A program made the position numbers and the translations under genes. Below, in pieces: positions 44,355-57,521 of a DNA stretch of 64,000 bases (position 1 is its first letter; each line of letters opens with the position of its first letter). Below the pieces are notes generated by a model, which worked only from the letters and a program-made list of their open reading frames with translations, made no database searches and was not told the DNA's origin. The stretch comes from Enoplolaimus lenunculus (taxonomy: Eukaryota; Nematoda; Enoplea; Enoplida; Thoracostomopsidae), in the NCBI GenBank assembly GCA_030248215.1, contig JASANG010002686.1, forward strand, positions 19,608 through 83,607. The letters are read 5' to 3'.

Positions 44355-44639
44355 AAAGTTATGATGTCAACCATTGGTTCTAAAACAACCTTTATATCAA
44401 ATTGAATTATAAAACGATGGTTAACCAATTAATTACTTAAATTAAAGCACGGATACGGTCGAAATTCTTGGCTAAATTCTTTATAACCTAAAAGGCCTTC
44501 AGTAATTAACTCAAGTCCATATGGATTATTGCGGTATCTTTGCCGTTTACGGTTTCCAACCTGTGAATGCTGAAGCTCAAAATTTAGCACATTTTTCGCA
44601 TATGATTTGCTCTACTTCTCCACCAATTTGAAGTTCAAC

Positions 44640-44773
44640 AACTGCAATAGATAGTTGAGCATATTCTTAAGGTTACGGTTAAGCCTAAGCTTATGCAAAA
44701 AATTAGTCTAAAGCTTAAGCTTACTCTATTCCAGATCGACAGGAAAACGTTCCGCCCGTGATCGTTACATGGG
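44640..44773. mobile_element. MITE family A, one end missing
   Basis: Right end GTTCCGCCCGTGATCGTTAC with the AGTCTAAAGCTTAAGCTTAC core. Confidence 0.75.
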
Positions 44774-45533
44774 CATAGTTGCTATAAATATTTCTGAGTA
44801 TGGTCATATATTTTAGGTGACCGTCCAAACGTTCAGTCAATCACAGTAGGCGACCCACAAAGGGTTGTTCGTATTTTTTGGGGTGCCATGGTGGTGCTAT
44901 TACCCTCAGCAACGGGTGATGTAAAACAAATTTTGTTATGAATTAAAAAGTGAAAAATTATACTAAAACTGTTAAAATCTTCTTAGACATAACAATAAAC
45001 AACAAAGTTTATTCTGAGTTTAAAACTTTTAAGACTTTAAATATTTTAAATTTGACTGACAGCAGTGCGGTATTTGAAGGAAGTAGGAGGAAACAGACGC
45101 CGGGTTATCAATCACTGTCGTCCGATATGTAGCGGAAAAACAAATTTTTCTTCTTTCGCATTTTCTCAAATATAATTTTCAACCCCCAAAAACCAATATT
45201 TAACTTTGAAAAGTCGACTCAACAAAACAGAGTTGATATTTTTGAGGTTCATTGCAGAAACAGCCCATGTACTCCTGTCATAATGACAACAGTTTACTTG
45301 GATTAGGCTTAGGTTTACACTGAAACATAGGTTTAAGAAATTTAAACAATTGTTGCTATCGAGAGTTTAATATTTTTGCCAAATATACGAAACTATTTTT
45401 TTACTTCGTGTTCAGCTCTATTTTAATTGCTGGATTCAACAAATTATTGTTGTTTCAATTAATAAAATTTCATGTCTTAAGTGTAACCCTACATAAATCA
45501 ACGGTTTCAATTAAATTTTGGATCAACCAATTA

Positions 45534-45578
45534 GGAATATGCTTATAATACTGTTCCGCCCTTGTTCTTTACATTGGA
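45534..45578. mobile_element. MITE family A end fragment
   Basis: GGAATATGCTTATAATACTG through CTTGTTCTTTACATTGG only. Confidence 0.75.
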
Positions 45579-45894
45579 CGAAGTTTGAAACAAATTTTCC
45601 TTTATTAGCTATTGTAGCTTTAAATTATGGTTGAATATTTGAACCAAACAAATCCCGTGTTGATTTGTCAATCTTACTTGAGTATTTACTGTTCGAGTAA
45701 ATTTCTCCAGTATATAAGCAAAGCTTAACTCTTATCCTAAACTATATCAATAGATTGTTATTTCAAAAATAATGAATGAACTTATACACGAGATATACGT
45801 TAAGTTTTATGCACAATTTAAACTTTTAGTAAATTATAAATTTGCCAAATTTTAAAATCTTGCTTTTATACAAAGATTAGCGGTTACTTTGTGA

Positions 45895-46030
45895 TACACT
45901 GCAAAAAATGTTGAGTCCAATTGACACTCTCTCCGAAATAGGCATTTCGGGAATACACAAACTGAGTCAAATTTGACTGCGCCAGAGTCCAATTCGATTC
46001 ACTGAGCCGCACATTGGACTCTGGCGGAGT
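45895..46030. mobile_element. MITE family C, right half missing
   Basis: CACTGCAAAAAATGTTGAGT through CTCTGGCGGAGTC; the distal arm is lost. Confidence 0.85.
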
Positions 46031-46796
46031 CTCGTTAATTTGTACAAGTTGAAATATAATGTAATTTTTGTATTTTACCTAATCACTACTGATTAAACAA
46101 CCAATTAATCTTTGCTAATTTTCAAGTTTAATTAACAGGAAATTTCGCTGATTTAAAAATTTTGTAGTTGAAACGAAAAACAACGCAGTTTTTACACAAT
46201 TTAAAATTTAGCCAATTTTGTCTTACGAGCCTGCGTTCGAAAGCAAAAGCGTTGAAACAGTGCACTGGTGTGTCTTGTCAATTTATGTTCAAACAATTTG
46301 AATGATATACGAGTTTTCGTATTGTAAAGTGACATCTAAGAATGTGTTCTTGCGTCCCACCCAGCCGGTCGTCATGTCTGAACAATTTCACTATCAGTTG
46401 CACAAATATGAGAAAAACTTGGACTGTTTTTACCATTAAGTTTTGGAAAATGATAAAGGAACACATCATACGAATGTTTAAAACGAAAAATGAATATGGG
46501 ATAGTGCCTGATTATCAGTTGGTGAGTGACAGTGTTCGCAAATTGACCGCAATGAGGAAGTTTACAGATATTCAAATTCAAAAGGCTCGCAGTTGGTTTG
46601 TTTGAAAGCCTAGGGCCAAATGGCGACAGGCGTAATTTATATATTAACGAAAAATCAAAATAAACAGAGATATAATTGTATAAAATACATATTTACACAA
46701 ATAAATATGTAATAAATTTTTGTGATTTTGGAATGTTCTTTAATGTTGGTTTTATGGAATTTTACTTATTTTGGCAATCTCTTTGAAACAAATAAA

Positions 46797-47093
46797 AGTT
46801 TGATAGGTCAATGTCAAGAACAGGACGGAACAGTATTATAAGCTTATTCCTAAAACCTTAGCCTAAGCCTAAGCCTAAGCCAAGCAAAAAATAGTCTAAA
46901 GCTTAAGCTTACTTTAAAGTTTGATATGCCACTGTAAAGAACAGGGCGGAACAGAATTATAAGCATATTCCTAACCCTTAGCCTAAGCCTAAGCCTAAGC
47001 CTAAGCCTAATCAAAGCAAAAAAATAGTCTAAAGCTTAAGCTTACTCTATTGCCGTCCCACCGAAAAACGTTCAGCCCCTGGTCTTCACATTG
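46797..47093. mobile_element. MITE family A, partial tandem duplication
   Basis: A complete copy (46928-47093) is preceded by a second partial copy (46809-46913). The flank word AAAGTTTGATAKG repeats at 46797 and 46916, so the left part of the element plus flank was tandemly duplicated (about 119 bases). Confidence 0.78.
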
Positions 47094-47531
47094 GTTGAAG
47101 TTTGGGACATAAGCGTTAATGTCTCAGTACCCCAAAAGCGTTTCCAGGGTTTGGAATTGGTAGAAGTTTAAAGTAACAAAATGCGGATCATTTGACTCCG
47201 GTATAAAAAGTATGGTGTATGGTTGTTTGCTCAAGATATTTGACCAGGAAGTAAAATGACACACATATAGATTATATTTTTTATTTATTTATTTATTTCC
47301 AGCATATTTAACAAAAATTGATAGAATTAAGCACCAAATATATGCTACATATGAACTATTTACAGATATAAGCCACGGTGCGACACAGTAAGCGTCACTC
47401 TTGCTGCAATTACATTTCTGGACAAGTCAACAAATTCAATTTATTTTTTACGATGAAGTAAAAATGAAAAATTTAAAAACTATTAATTCTAATTCAGTAA
47501 ATCATATATTATGCGCGTTTTAAGTTATTAT

Positions 47532-47790
47532 ACACTGTAAATTTCAGTGAGTTGATTTTAACTCAGAAACAGTTTAATCCACTCAGAGGTCTGAGCTCTG
47601 AATAAGAAGATCTTTCAGAGCTTCAGAATGCTGAATTGATTGAACTGATTCTGAATTAATAAATTAACATACGCAGAATTAAATCAGCTCAGTGTGAGTT
47701 AATGTTCACTGATTTTTAATTCAGAAACAGGAAAAAATATTTAATCCTTTTTGCAAGTTGATTAATTAATTCATCTGATTTTACAGTGTA
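47532..47790. mobile_element. MITE family P copy
   Basis: ACACTGTAAATTTCAGTGAG to TCTGATTTTACAGTGT, with TATA on both flanks (possible target duplication). Confidence 0.88.
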
Positions 47791-48341
47791 TACTACCAAC
47801 ATTGCTCAAGTTTAGATAATATATCCTGTTAATATCCACGCATGGGGTCCGGTAAATTAATATTCGGTTGCAGTCTGATATAAAAAACTATATCCAGAAA
47901 TGTATCCGAATAGGAAGATAGAATATCCGAAATTCACTCTTGTCTTTAATCAATGCGACAATTTGTAATATCTGGATATTTCGATAAAACGATGTATAGG
48001 GGTATATCCGGTGAGAATTTTGTCGGATATCGGGATGTGCTTGGTATTTAGTAACTTTTTGCAGGTTTTTACAGTTCTTAGTCGTTTCTCGGTTTCTTCA
48101 ATTCTTCCCGTTCGTTTCTGGTTTTATCGACTCGAGACTGTTGTCAGGTTTACCCCAATTATTGTAACGTTAGTGGCAACTGGTTCCGGTTTTTCATACT
48201 ACCATAATCAGGCCTGTAATCAAAAATTGTTTCTAGAGTGCTATGCCAATTTCTACAGCAAGCAAAATGTTTTCGATCATGGAGCGATTTTAATGCTGCC
48301 AGTAAATTTTTCGGTCAGTTTGGAGGGGTAAACGTCCGTGT

Positions 48342-48441
48342 GCACTGCAAGAAATATTGAGTCAAATTGATTCTCTCCGAAATAAGCTTTTCCTGACTAC
48401 ACAAACCGAGTCAAAGTTAGACTCCGCCAGAATCAAGTTCG
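48342..48441. mobile_element. MITE family C half-element
   Basis: GCACTGCAAGAAATATTGAG through AGACTCCGCCAGAATC; a single arm, so not a hairpin. Confidence 0.82.
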
Positions 48442-48848
48442 AAAACCAGTAAATTTAGCTATTAAGCACATGGAGTTCTTTTTAGCTGTTAAGCGAATGT
48501 AGCTTTTCAGTTATTTAAACGGGCGTAGCCAGAACCCCAGGGTTGGACGGGCCCGGGCGAAGGCCCGCGGGTCCGGGCCGGCTTCCTGACCAGGGCTCAA
48601 ACGTAGTGGTCGCAACCGAAATAACTCGGAGTAGTGCGTGACCTTTTTTTGTCCCATAAGCCCATGAATTTTTGAACCGTAATTTCTCTCAATTTTCATA
48701 AATTCTTTAGCCATGGCGTAGCGAAGATTTTAAAAACTACGGTTATGTTCTGTAAAAATTTCGAGCGAAAGTTTCTTGAGTTCCTAAACTGCAATTATTT
48801 CCAGTTATACAGATGTGAAAACATTTGTATTTCACTGTAATAACACGC

Positions 48849-49009
48849 ACACTGCAAAAAATAATGAGTCAAATTGACTCCCTCCGAAATAGGCTCTACG
48901 GGAAGAGTCAAATTTGATTCTATTGGAGTCGAATTTGGTTCAGTTTGTGTAGTCCCGTAGAGCCTATTTCGGAGAGAGTCAATTTGACTCACCATTTTTT
49001 TGCAGTGTA
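48849..49009. mobile_element. MITE family C copy
   Basis: CACACTGCAAAAAATAATGA to CACCATTTTTTTGCAGTG; short spacer, strong hairpin. Confidence 0.9.
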
Positions 49010-49033
49010 AGCTTGTTGGTGATCTAGAATGTT

Positions 49034-49165
49034 GAATTGCAGTCGCGTCTGCTGCTACTTCAAAAAATCCGTTAATTGCTGGCGTGCACACACAGTGCTT
49101 CTTCTATTATTATCCAAGCTCACTAGACGAGTGCTTAGTATACAAGCAATTACTGACGAATCTGA
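49034..49165 (+). CDS. Possible isolated exon, unrecognised
   Basis: After a ttgaattgcag acceptor a plus frame reads ASAATSKNPLIAGVHTQCFF then YYYPSSLDECLVYKQLLTNL up to a possible gtgaat donor. The Cys and YYYP spacing faintly recalls the 'MC..Y.YYYP...L..C' region of copper type-II monooxygenases (DBH/MOXD). I found no neighbouring exon with their His motifs, so this stays a weak suggestion. Confidence 0.15.
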
Positions 49166-49292
49166 GCTGCATTTCAGTGAATGTGCCGAGATAGAAGCCG
49201 GGACACACAACCTTTTGCAAGCATCTGTCGTTGGAGCCCTTGTGACTATGATCGAAGCTGCCCTGAACAATAATTTTTTCTTGAAATTATAA

Positions 49293-51575
49293 AAAAGTAT
49301 TATGTTTACGTCTGGTTTTCTGCTCTAAAACCTATATAAAATTCGACATCCTGAGCTCAATCGGGCCGGACTGGCACTAACCCTGCCATAACCAGACGCA
49401 AACGATCTGAATCATCATTCAAGCACATTGATCTTTTACTGTCATTCAACTTCATTGAATAGAATATTTTCTAGAATAATTTTTCAGCTTCAAACTGCAA
49501 ACGTATAATTTTTAAGTTCAATTGCAACAAACTTTATCAATTGAAACATGCATTCAATCAAAATGTTTTAATTAATTTTGTCAAAACCGAACTACCACCG
49601 TATAATTTGTATTTGAATTAGTGCCAGTTCTAAAGCGTTCGTTATCAATTAATAATGGCTGATTGGAAACAAATTGATTTTGATTTTTTAATCTTTATTG
49701 AAAACGGAACAAGCGTTTCAACTATAATTTGACCGTACAAAGCTCGCTTCGAAATTTTCAAGTGTTAACTGTACTTTATATTTTAGTTGATATTTTAGCT
49801 TCTATAAACCAGCCATGTTGAAATATTTTTTTGACTTCAGTTTGCAATATGGTAGGTTGTTATTGTAAACGGCCAAATCTTAAAACCGTCATAATTGTTA
49901 CTGTGCGATATACTAACAGAATCAGCTGTTGTATGCTTAATTAGCGCATTAATAGCGTGTTCATACACTGGCGAATGATTTCCAAAATTTCTTCATTTAC
50001 AAACAGTGCGATTTAAAAAACACTGTTTGAAATGATTTTAAAATATACTGTTTGAAGTGTGAATAGCGTTTGAAATAAGCTTTGTATTTGTGACATAATT
50101 GTTTAAAAAGTTTCTAACGATTGTAGAATGCTAACGATTTTATAAACTCAGAATAAAAAAAATGATTGTTTTTCGATATCAGCTAAAAATTCACCGAAAA
50201 TAGTTGCAAAAGTAGGCAGCTCAAGAGGATTTGAACATCGGAATTTTGTTTAAATCTAAAAGTTGATAAAATAATTAATTAGAAAATTTAACAAATATAA
50301 AAGTTTCAGCGCAAAACTCGTGTATTTTTAATTGATCGTCTGACTTAAAATTTGAATGTTTCACTTTTTGCAGTTACATGTGCACCAATAATCTTTTGAT
50401 GTTCAACCGCCTAAGACAAAAAAAGCAATGTAATCTGCGCCATCTGATTCACTTATACGTCATTCTTCTACTGTTTTTAAAGGTACAGATTAACCTTCGA
50501 ATGCGTCCGGATCAAGTCATCCCTTGGGCATCTTCTTAAATTTGTAAATTACCCAATATTTAAGAAAATTTAAATGTTAATAACTTTAAACTTTTTGATT
50601 ACTTTTGCGCTTCGGCAAAAAAGTAAAGCTCAAACTGTTTGCAATTTTGATAATTGAACGGCGTTAAGAAACGCGTTGGTTTCTTTCATTCAATTTTAAA
50701 CCGATTTTCTCTTCGGCAAATAATCTTAAATTTGCCTTTAAAACATTCGTTCTGCTGAATTTTGTAATTTTCGCCATCGCAAGTATAGAAGATTGCTTAA
50801 AATGATGATTTTTTTGACTTTTGTGCGCAAAAGAGGCGTTTTTGTTGACGTAGAAAAACTTAGAAATATTAAGGTTTTAGGATTTGAGATTCATATTTTT
50901 AATCATTTTAAAACAAAAATCTTCAGAATCAAAGTCATCTCGTACTTAATTAATCTGTATAATCCGAGTTCAAACATTTTGATCGTTTTTAAGTAATTTG
51001 AATTTAGTGTTTCAATAGCAAGTTTGCCTCTTTGAAACAACATTAAACAAGTCGTAAGTTTGTAGGCATTTGTTTTTCAGCTTCAGGCTTGGAATTGTGA
51101 AAATTCATTGCCTCACAACTCGTACAGCGATTACTATAACCTGAAGTCTTGTCGACTCAGCAATTTGTAGCCCATCATTATGTTTAATAGCCTTTGGATT
51201 ATGCTTTATTCAAACTTACGCTTAGGTTTAGGCATTGGCTTTAGTACTCAGCCCGACGGTAAATCGTCGGGAGGCGAGTTCTTGTACATTCCTGAGACAT
51301 ATACTCATGCATGGTGTTTTGAACTCGTGTTCCGCAAGGGGCCTTCTATAGCATGAGGCTAAATATAAATTTGAAGACAGAAAAATAGTCTTTGATTATA
51401 AAAAAATTTCAATTCTTTTAGATTTTTAAAATGTAATATTCTCCTACATTTCTCACAGAGCGCTTAAGGCACTAGATTACACCAGAAAATAGTACCAGCA
51501 ACTGAATTCTAAATTGAAACAGAGCAAACGTTTTAAATTGCAGGAAGAACTGTAATAATAGTTGTAATAATAATA

Positions 51576-51613
<38 letters not shown>

Positions 51614-51834
51614 TTTAAAATATTTTGTGTGCAATTTTAGCACTTGAAACTATAATTTGCATTCAAAGTTGTTCCGTTGTGAAATTTAATATAATCCATG
51701 TCTTATTCTCATTAAATCTGTTGGGTTCACAAAAGTTTATTAATGGTTTCTGGCGAATATATAAATGCATTTCGGCAAGAGTAAACAAAAAATTGTCGTT
51801 TTTTATTTCAAGCCATTTTTGATAGCGAAATTAG
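49293..51834. other. AT-rich stretch without recognised content
   Basis: Apart from the (AAT)n tract, and a short inverted patch near 51250 (CCCGACGGTAAATCGTCGGG), nothing was recognised on either strand. Confidence 0.5.
51541..51615. repeat. (AAT)n microsatellite
   Basis: TAATAATAATAATA run of about 20 triplets with one break. Confidence 0.95.
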
Positions 51835-52233
51835 CACAGTCCGATACCGTTGGGGTAGTGGATTCAAAGTAGGGTCTCAAGGAATAGTGAAAATAAGGCA
51901 AGCGGATACGGAACACAAATATATAAGTTCCTGTAATACTTCCGCCGATACATATGAGGTATATCTGAAACCGTCGAGCAGCTAAAGGTTTAGAGAAAAA
52001 GTAGCAGATGCACCCAATTTAATATTTAAAAATTTAGATAACTTTCGGCATTTTATTTCAAATCGAACAAACGCAACATATACGTAGTGAAATATTCCAC
52101 ATTTTTTACGTGAGTTAAAATTAATTTAGAACAGCGAAATAATAGAATTTCCGGTATTTATATAACGGAAACAGATATCAAATTTTAACGAGAAAAATGG
52201 AAACGGATATCCTGTTTTATACCCTGGTTTCAG
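51835..52233. mobile_element. Repeat family J-like region
   Basis: The right end AATGGAAACGGATATCCTGT then TTTATACCCTGG matches J ends; the left boundary is uncertain. Confidence 0.45.
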
Positions 52234-53213
52234 GCAAATACTTTGAGCTGTTGAGCAGATTTAATCAGGATATAGAATTCCGAGCTTTAATCTTCCGGTC
52301 GACAACGGTAGTAGTGTTTCGCCAAAAGATTTACACTTGTTTTCTGCAGGGATGTATCCAGAATAAAGGCCAATAAGGTTGTTGCCGCACAAAATTTTTT
52401 GCAACAATACATTATCAATTTCATGTAGCGCTTGTGGTAAATTAGGTATAAGTTTACATGCTAAAAATTGTCTTCAAATTTCAAGATTCTTTTGTCAACT
52501 TTTTATTGAGCTCTAAACAAAAACACATCAATTTATATCGACAACGTTTAAAATTGTAATATTTTGACTCTCGATCTTTCATTTATATGCGACTGTGTGA
52601 TATTGAATGAACCACGAGTTCCTGTTTATGTCAAAAATAAGCGGTTTTATTTTTAACAACATTTTTTGCATTTTTCTTCAGATCCAAATAAGTTAACAAC
52701 TAAAAATAATAAATTAATAAAGTCATCTGTAATAAATTCGTAGAACTATTATTACGCCTTGTTGAAAAGTCGAAATTGAAATTAAAATTTGAAACAAAAA
52801 TTGCCATAATAAAATGACGCTGTATAGTATCATAAATCTGCTATTAGTTTTCGCAAAATTCCATATTTGGCTTTATATATTAATGACATTTTAGGAAGAT
52901 ATTTTATACTGCAAAAATATCATGCATCAAATGTACGATTTAACGCCTCTTAATCAAATAGCTATAACGTTTACTATAAGAAACGCAATTTTTGTTGAGA
53001 ATTTCAACAATAATTTTGGTTCTGGTATATTTTCTGCTATATTTCAAGTGATTACTACCTACGTTGTGACTTGGGAAAACGTACGTTTAGGCAAAGACTA
53101 TTTAAACTTTGTTGTAAACCTGAGCTCAAGGCTAAACACGAAACCGGTGGTGGAAACGGTGTATAAGAACCTAAATTGGCACCAAATTTAGCTTCAGAAT
53201 TAGTGTTTAAATT

Positions 53214-53476
53214 CAGGGTGTAAAGAGATGGTAAAATAACGGAAACGAAAAACGGATATTGAAGTATAAAAGTTTCAAAAATGTTTCATTTTTCTGTAAA
53301 CACAATTGAGGCGTGCATATAATTCACATGTTTTTCAAAAATATTAAAGCAAAAAATGACGGATGTATCGAAACTTTTAAGATTATGAATAAATTTCGTA
53401 ATTTTTACTTGAAGGAAACGGAAACGGGCGCCGATTTTTAGTAGAAACGGAAACGAATATCCGGTTATACACTGCT
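53214..53476. mobile_element. Repeat family J copy
   Basis: CAGGGTGTAAAGAGATGGTA at the left, GAAACGAATATCCGGTTATA then CACTG at the right. GGAAACGAAAAACGGATATT inside. Other ends of this family are at about 4875-4905, 12343-12397 and 53930-53965. Confidence 0.65.
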
Positions 53477-54249
53477 CAAACTTAACGTAATGAGTAAGAA
53501 ATTTTGAATGGAAGAACTGAAACATTCTATCGCGAAGCGCATTTTCTGCAGTATTCTTTTTTCGAACCCCTGAGTGCCACCCTCGAAGTTGTGTTTGCGC
53601 TATCCGTTTTAGTGCCTACCCATAAACTTGGAATTTCATCTCAGGATGCTAGACTTCAAAACAAATTTATGCATTTTAATTTCAGTTATTTCGCTGACAA
53701 TGCAATTCCGGCTTGCAAACACCGATCGAAGTTTCTAAAATACTGTGGCAAATTTTTTTAAATTTTGGTTGGTTGTTTTTGTATTACAAGTTGAAAATGC
53801 AGCATAGCTGTATTGAAGAACCCAGACTGATTATAACTGCCCTGGCTTTTACTATCGCCATAAACATTACCAATATTCCAGTGTTTCCATAACCAAAATG
53901 TCAACCAACACAGATTTTTCCGTGAAACGAAAACGGATATTCGGAGGTATACTGGAGTATATACCTTCTTGTATAAGTTCCTAATTATTTTTTTCAGGTT
54001 TCAAAATGTAATATAGGTAATTTGAATAAAACTGGTTTAGGCATAGAATGGTTTAAGAAAGCATACCGAATGCTATATTATAATACAATTGACTGGTTGT
54101 TATGCCTATTAATTATTAACCGAATGCATAGCAACAGGTTTTAAATTGGTGTTATTTAAATGTTTTCACATTTAAATTATTTTATGAATTCTTTGTCGTA
54201 TTTTAGATGGGCAAATCAGCTGCATATTCATCGTTGGCGTATTTAAACT

Positions 54250-54437
54250 GCAGAAGAGTTTATACTAGTCAGTCGGCTTTGCGCAATGCGCAAATGTTAA
54301 CGAATGTACAGCAATCTGTATGCAAAATTTTTTTCACAGAACAGTCACTTTTCTGTTCTAAAGATAATATTGTAAACAAAGTAATGCTGGAAAGTTGTCC
54401 AAAATACGTATGTGGGGAATTCCAGCTTTAACATATC
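54250..54437. mobile_element. Repeat family Q copy
   Basis: GCAAATGTTAACGAATGTAC through AATGCTGGAAAGTTGTCCAA and ATTCCAGCTTTAACATAT. Lies 120 bases before the tRNA-like sequence. Confidence 0.68.
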
Positions 54438-54555
54438 GATAAGCTTCACTAAGAACACCATGGTTGTCGCTATATGTGCACGGCAAGCGTATATAAAATA
54501 CAGATTGTCATATATATGCATGTGCACATATACCGGAATATGAAGTTGCTGCAAT

Positions 54556-54630
54556 CGACCACATGGTGTAGCGGCAGCATGCTTGACTCGAGTGCAAAGA
54601 CGCGTCGGGGTGCGATTCTGGGCGTGGTCG
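54556..54630 (+). repeat. tRNA-like sequence (SINE head or tRNA pseudogene)
   Basis: A 75-base stretch starts CGACCAC and ends GTGGTCG, a perfect 7-bp acceptor-type stem. An A box (TGGTGTAGCGG) fits TRGYNNARNNG. The B box (GGTGCGATTCT) has two mismatches and the T stem does not pair well. Probably a tRNA-derived SINE head or a dead tRNA; the anticodon cannot be read with confidence. Confidence 0.5.
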
Positions 54631-55086
54631 TTCGCTTTGGTCAAAACTTCGAACAGGAGTCGTGCAGATCGTGCAGTTTCCAACACTGGTTAACAACAGT
54701 ATTTTCTTTAGGTTGGAACCATAGCGCAAGGCTCTTGGCAGTTGATGTAATATTATAATTTTCTTATCACTAAAAATGCCAAACGGACTTGCAGAAAGTT
54801 AAATTAATAAAACTTTTTGTAATAAAGTGCGTTTCTACGCAAATAATAAAAATGGAAAAATAAAATAAATTCAAGCTTAGACGTTATACCAACATTTCTC
54901 AAGAAAATACCGTAATCGATAGCTTTGTGCGGTAAACTGTTGCTTTCTATCAAAATAGCATAAGATTGGGTAAAATTTAAGGCGACCTAATAGCATGGCG
55001 TACCGGGCAAAGCCCAATGTGCCACTTGCAATTTGGTCCACTAGCAAAATGTAAAAATGTAACTTTTGGGTTTAGATATTCGTTAA

Positions 55087-55570
55087 TGTTACGCTAAACT
55101 TTTGTTGACGTCCGGCGCCGTGCGGCATCCATACGGCGCCGTCCGTCATCATTCATTACCCGTCCGGCGCCATCCTTCACCCGTCCGGCGACGTCCGTCA
55201 CCTGTACGGCGCCGACTGTCACCGCCTGTCATTCCTACGGCGCCGTCCATCGTCCGTTCGGCGGCACCCGTCACCGTCCGTCACAACGTCAGGCGCCGTC
55301 CATTGTCCGTACGGCGGCATCCGTCACCGTCCGTCACACGTCCGGCGCCGTCCGTCGTCAGTACGGCGGCATCCGTCACCGTCCGTCACACGTCCGGCGC
55401 CGCCCGTCTACGTCCGTCAACATATGGTATCGCACGTGCGTAAATCCCGTACTATAACGCATTGTGACGTACGGTGACGGGCGGCACCGGACTGTGACGG
55501 ACGGCGCCGTACGTGTGACGAACAGCCCCGGACGGTGCCGGACAGCGCCGCATGACGAGTGTAGCGCCAC
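55087..55570. mobile_element. Family F element
   Basis: GTTACGCTAAACTTTTGTTG start and GACGAGTGTAGCGCCAC end. The interior is a scrambled GTCCGGCGCCGTCCGTCACC repeat whose orientation flips near 55440-55480, so it can fold back. Confidence 0.82.
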
Positions 55571-55867
55571 GCTTACTTGGCAAATGAGTTCAGCTTCATA
55601 CTCGCTTCAGTTGCGAACTTTCGTCATGAGTCCACCACTGTTTCACCTGCTCATAGATTTGGCTATTTTTCAAAAATTGTATGTGGCGGACTATGGTTTA
55701 TGTCAAAATACTGTGGCAGATATTATTGCCAATAATCCAGCCCGTGGATGTTTACGGAAATGGAACCGTGGCACGAAACAGTTTCTAGATTTTATTTTGA
55801 TTTAAAAATATTTAAAAATTTTGCATACGTTAATTTTTGGCTTTGTCTACCGCTCCAACGAGCCCGT

Positions 55868-56030
55868 AGCCAAGGAGGGGGGCAGAGGGACTCAGCCGCC
55901 CGTGGAATATTTTAGCCGCAGTATAAATTTGTCAATCTTGCTTGTATAAGTCAACGAAAACCTTTGAATTCCCTTGGAAATTTTTTCCCACTCCTACCAA
56001 GGTGAGTTGGCTACGGGCCTGCGCTACAAT
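55868..56030. mobile_element. MITE family K copy
   Basis: GAGCCCGTAGCCAAGGAGGG to CAAGGTGAGTTGGCTACGGG, intact ends, reverse to the 39261 copy. Confidence 0.8.
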
Positions 56031-56424
56031 GGTCTTGCGGTTGATCTACAAGCCGTTAGCCTACGCCCTCATTGGCTTAAATTAGTGTTTACTCTTGTTT
56101 GGAATTATCTGTACAGTTTGTTTAATTAATTCAAGGTTTGTGCACGTATACTGAGCCTATTTTTTGACGAAATTAGACAATATTCCATTTATTTTCACAA
56201 GTTGAGTTCTCTTGCTATATACGAAGTTCCAAGTAAATTCTTGTTAATACGAAAACAAACCAGGCTATTCATATTGGGTGCCAAAATTAAGTACAGTTTT
56301 AGTACAAAAAGTGTACCCGGAGCAAATATGGTTCTGTAACCTAGTCGGAATGGTATCCACACAACGATTAAACACGAAAACTAATGTTAATAACCCGGAT
56401 TTACAGTACCAAGAAATTTTTCTG

Positions 56425-56691
56425 TAAAGCCCTTTTCAAGTTTTTGCAGTGTGAACTTGCAGCTGCAACTTTCGCTAAATGCGTGCAGCTGCAAGTGTTT
56501 TCAACAGAACATTCTGATTGACCAATCAAACTGCGGGTGCAAGAAATTGCAAGCGACTTGCAACTCCGTTCATTCGTGCAAATCAAATCGAATACCATGA
56601 ATTCCACGGAATAATTTTGTGACCAAATTTGCATATGCAACTTGCACGTGCAAATTTTTGATACAAAAACTTGCACGTGTGAATAGTTCTT
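56425..56691. mobile_element. MITE family H copy
   Basis: AAAGCCCTTTTCAAGTTTTT to AACTTGCACGTGTGAATAG, same TGCAAG-rich body and the shared GATTGACCAATCAAACTGCG segment. Confidence 0.85.
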
Positions 56692-56978
56692 AATGCATAA
56701 TTATTCTTGCTAATTTTTTGTAACTGTGCCCAGCATCCGTAGTGGCACCGACTGTCACAGATGATAGCACATGTATGGACCCCACACCAAAGACATGGGG
56801 GATATGTAAGTGTATAAGTTTAAGCCGGTCCATAACGTTTATACACTGTTTAAAACTTTTAATGTATGGTACGCTTGCTAGTAGCATACGAATCGATATA
56901 CTGTAGTCGATAAACGCAGTTTAAAACGGTGAAATTCGCGACGAAAATGTGTCAAGTTCTAATCAATCCTACCTAGTC

Positions 56979-57124
56979 AGTTTAAGCTTTAGACTAATTT
57001 TTTTGCTTAGGCTTAAGCTTCGTCTTAGGTGTAGACTTAGGAATAGGCTCATCCATACGCTTAGGCTTAGACTTAGGCTTAGGAATGTGCTACTACTGTT
57101 CCGGCCTTGTTCAATACAAAGGTC
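56979..57124. mobile_element. MITE family A copy, left end missing
   Basis: AAGCTTTAGACTAATTTTTT, TTAGGC words, then TACTGTTCCGGCCTTGTTC. Confidence 0.75.
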
Positions 57125-57342
57125 CACTTTGATAACGAAATATGACTTAAATTGCAACCTGTTTTTAAACGCATTTAAAAGTTGGGTGGGTTTTAATTTT
57201 CAGAGGCAACTTCAAATATATAAAACCTTGTGTAAAATTTTCTCACCCAGCTATGTCGGGGACCATAGTAACCAGCGGGTATGTTCAATGAAGCGCAGTT
57301 CCATCCTCAAAGATTCCCAAAATCTTCAGTGTGAAGGATGCT

Positions 57343-57412
57343 GAAGCAAAAAATGCTTCAGTGTCCATGACACTACCTCCTCAATGCTTCAGTGTCCATG
57401 ACACTACCTCCT
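57343..57412. repeat. 31-bp tandem duplication
   Basis: Two identical copies of TGCTTCAGTGTCCATGACAC + TACCTCCTCAA. Confidence 0.92.
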
Positions 57413-57521
57413 CAAAAGTCACCTGGTGTACACATGCTATTGTGGAAGTTGTATAAGTAAATGCGAATATAGTTTATAAAGTAAAACATATTGCTCAATA
57501 GTGTCACACTGTCCCCATAAG

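Noticed and set aside
46342-46605. Plus ORF ending VSDSVRKLTAMRKFTDIQIQ, with another protein-like frame just upstream
   Set aside because: Composition is mildly coding-like, but there is no recognised domain, no clear splice sites and no neighbours. Possibly an old pseudogene; not supported enough to annotate.
48011-48331. Plus ORF of 106 residues rich in Phe/Val/Ser
   Set aside because: No conserved motif; chance ORF between P and C MITEs.
52922-53191. Plus ORF of 89 residues
   Set aside because: AT-rich, no motif and no splice context; consistent with a chance ORF.
55102-55570. Plus and minus ORFs with RRHPSPVRRRPSP repeats
   Set aside because: GC-rich family F repeat, not a gene.
55590-55805. 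Plus ORF tail LADYGLCQNTVADIIANNPA-like
   Set aside because: Overlaps and follows a family F element; no family recognised and no splice support.
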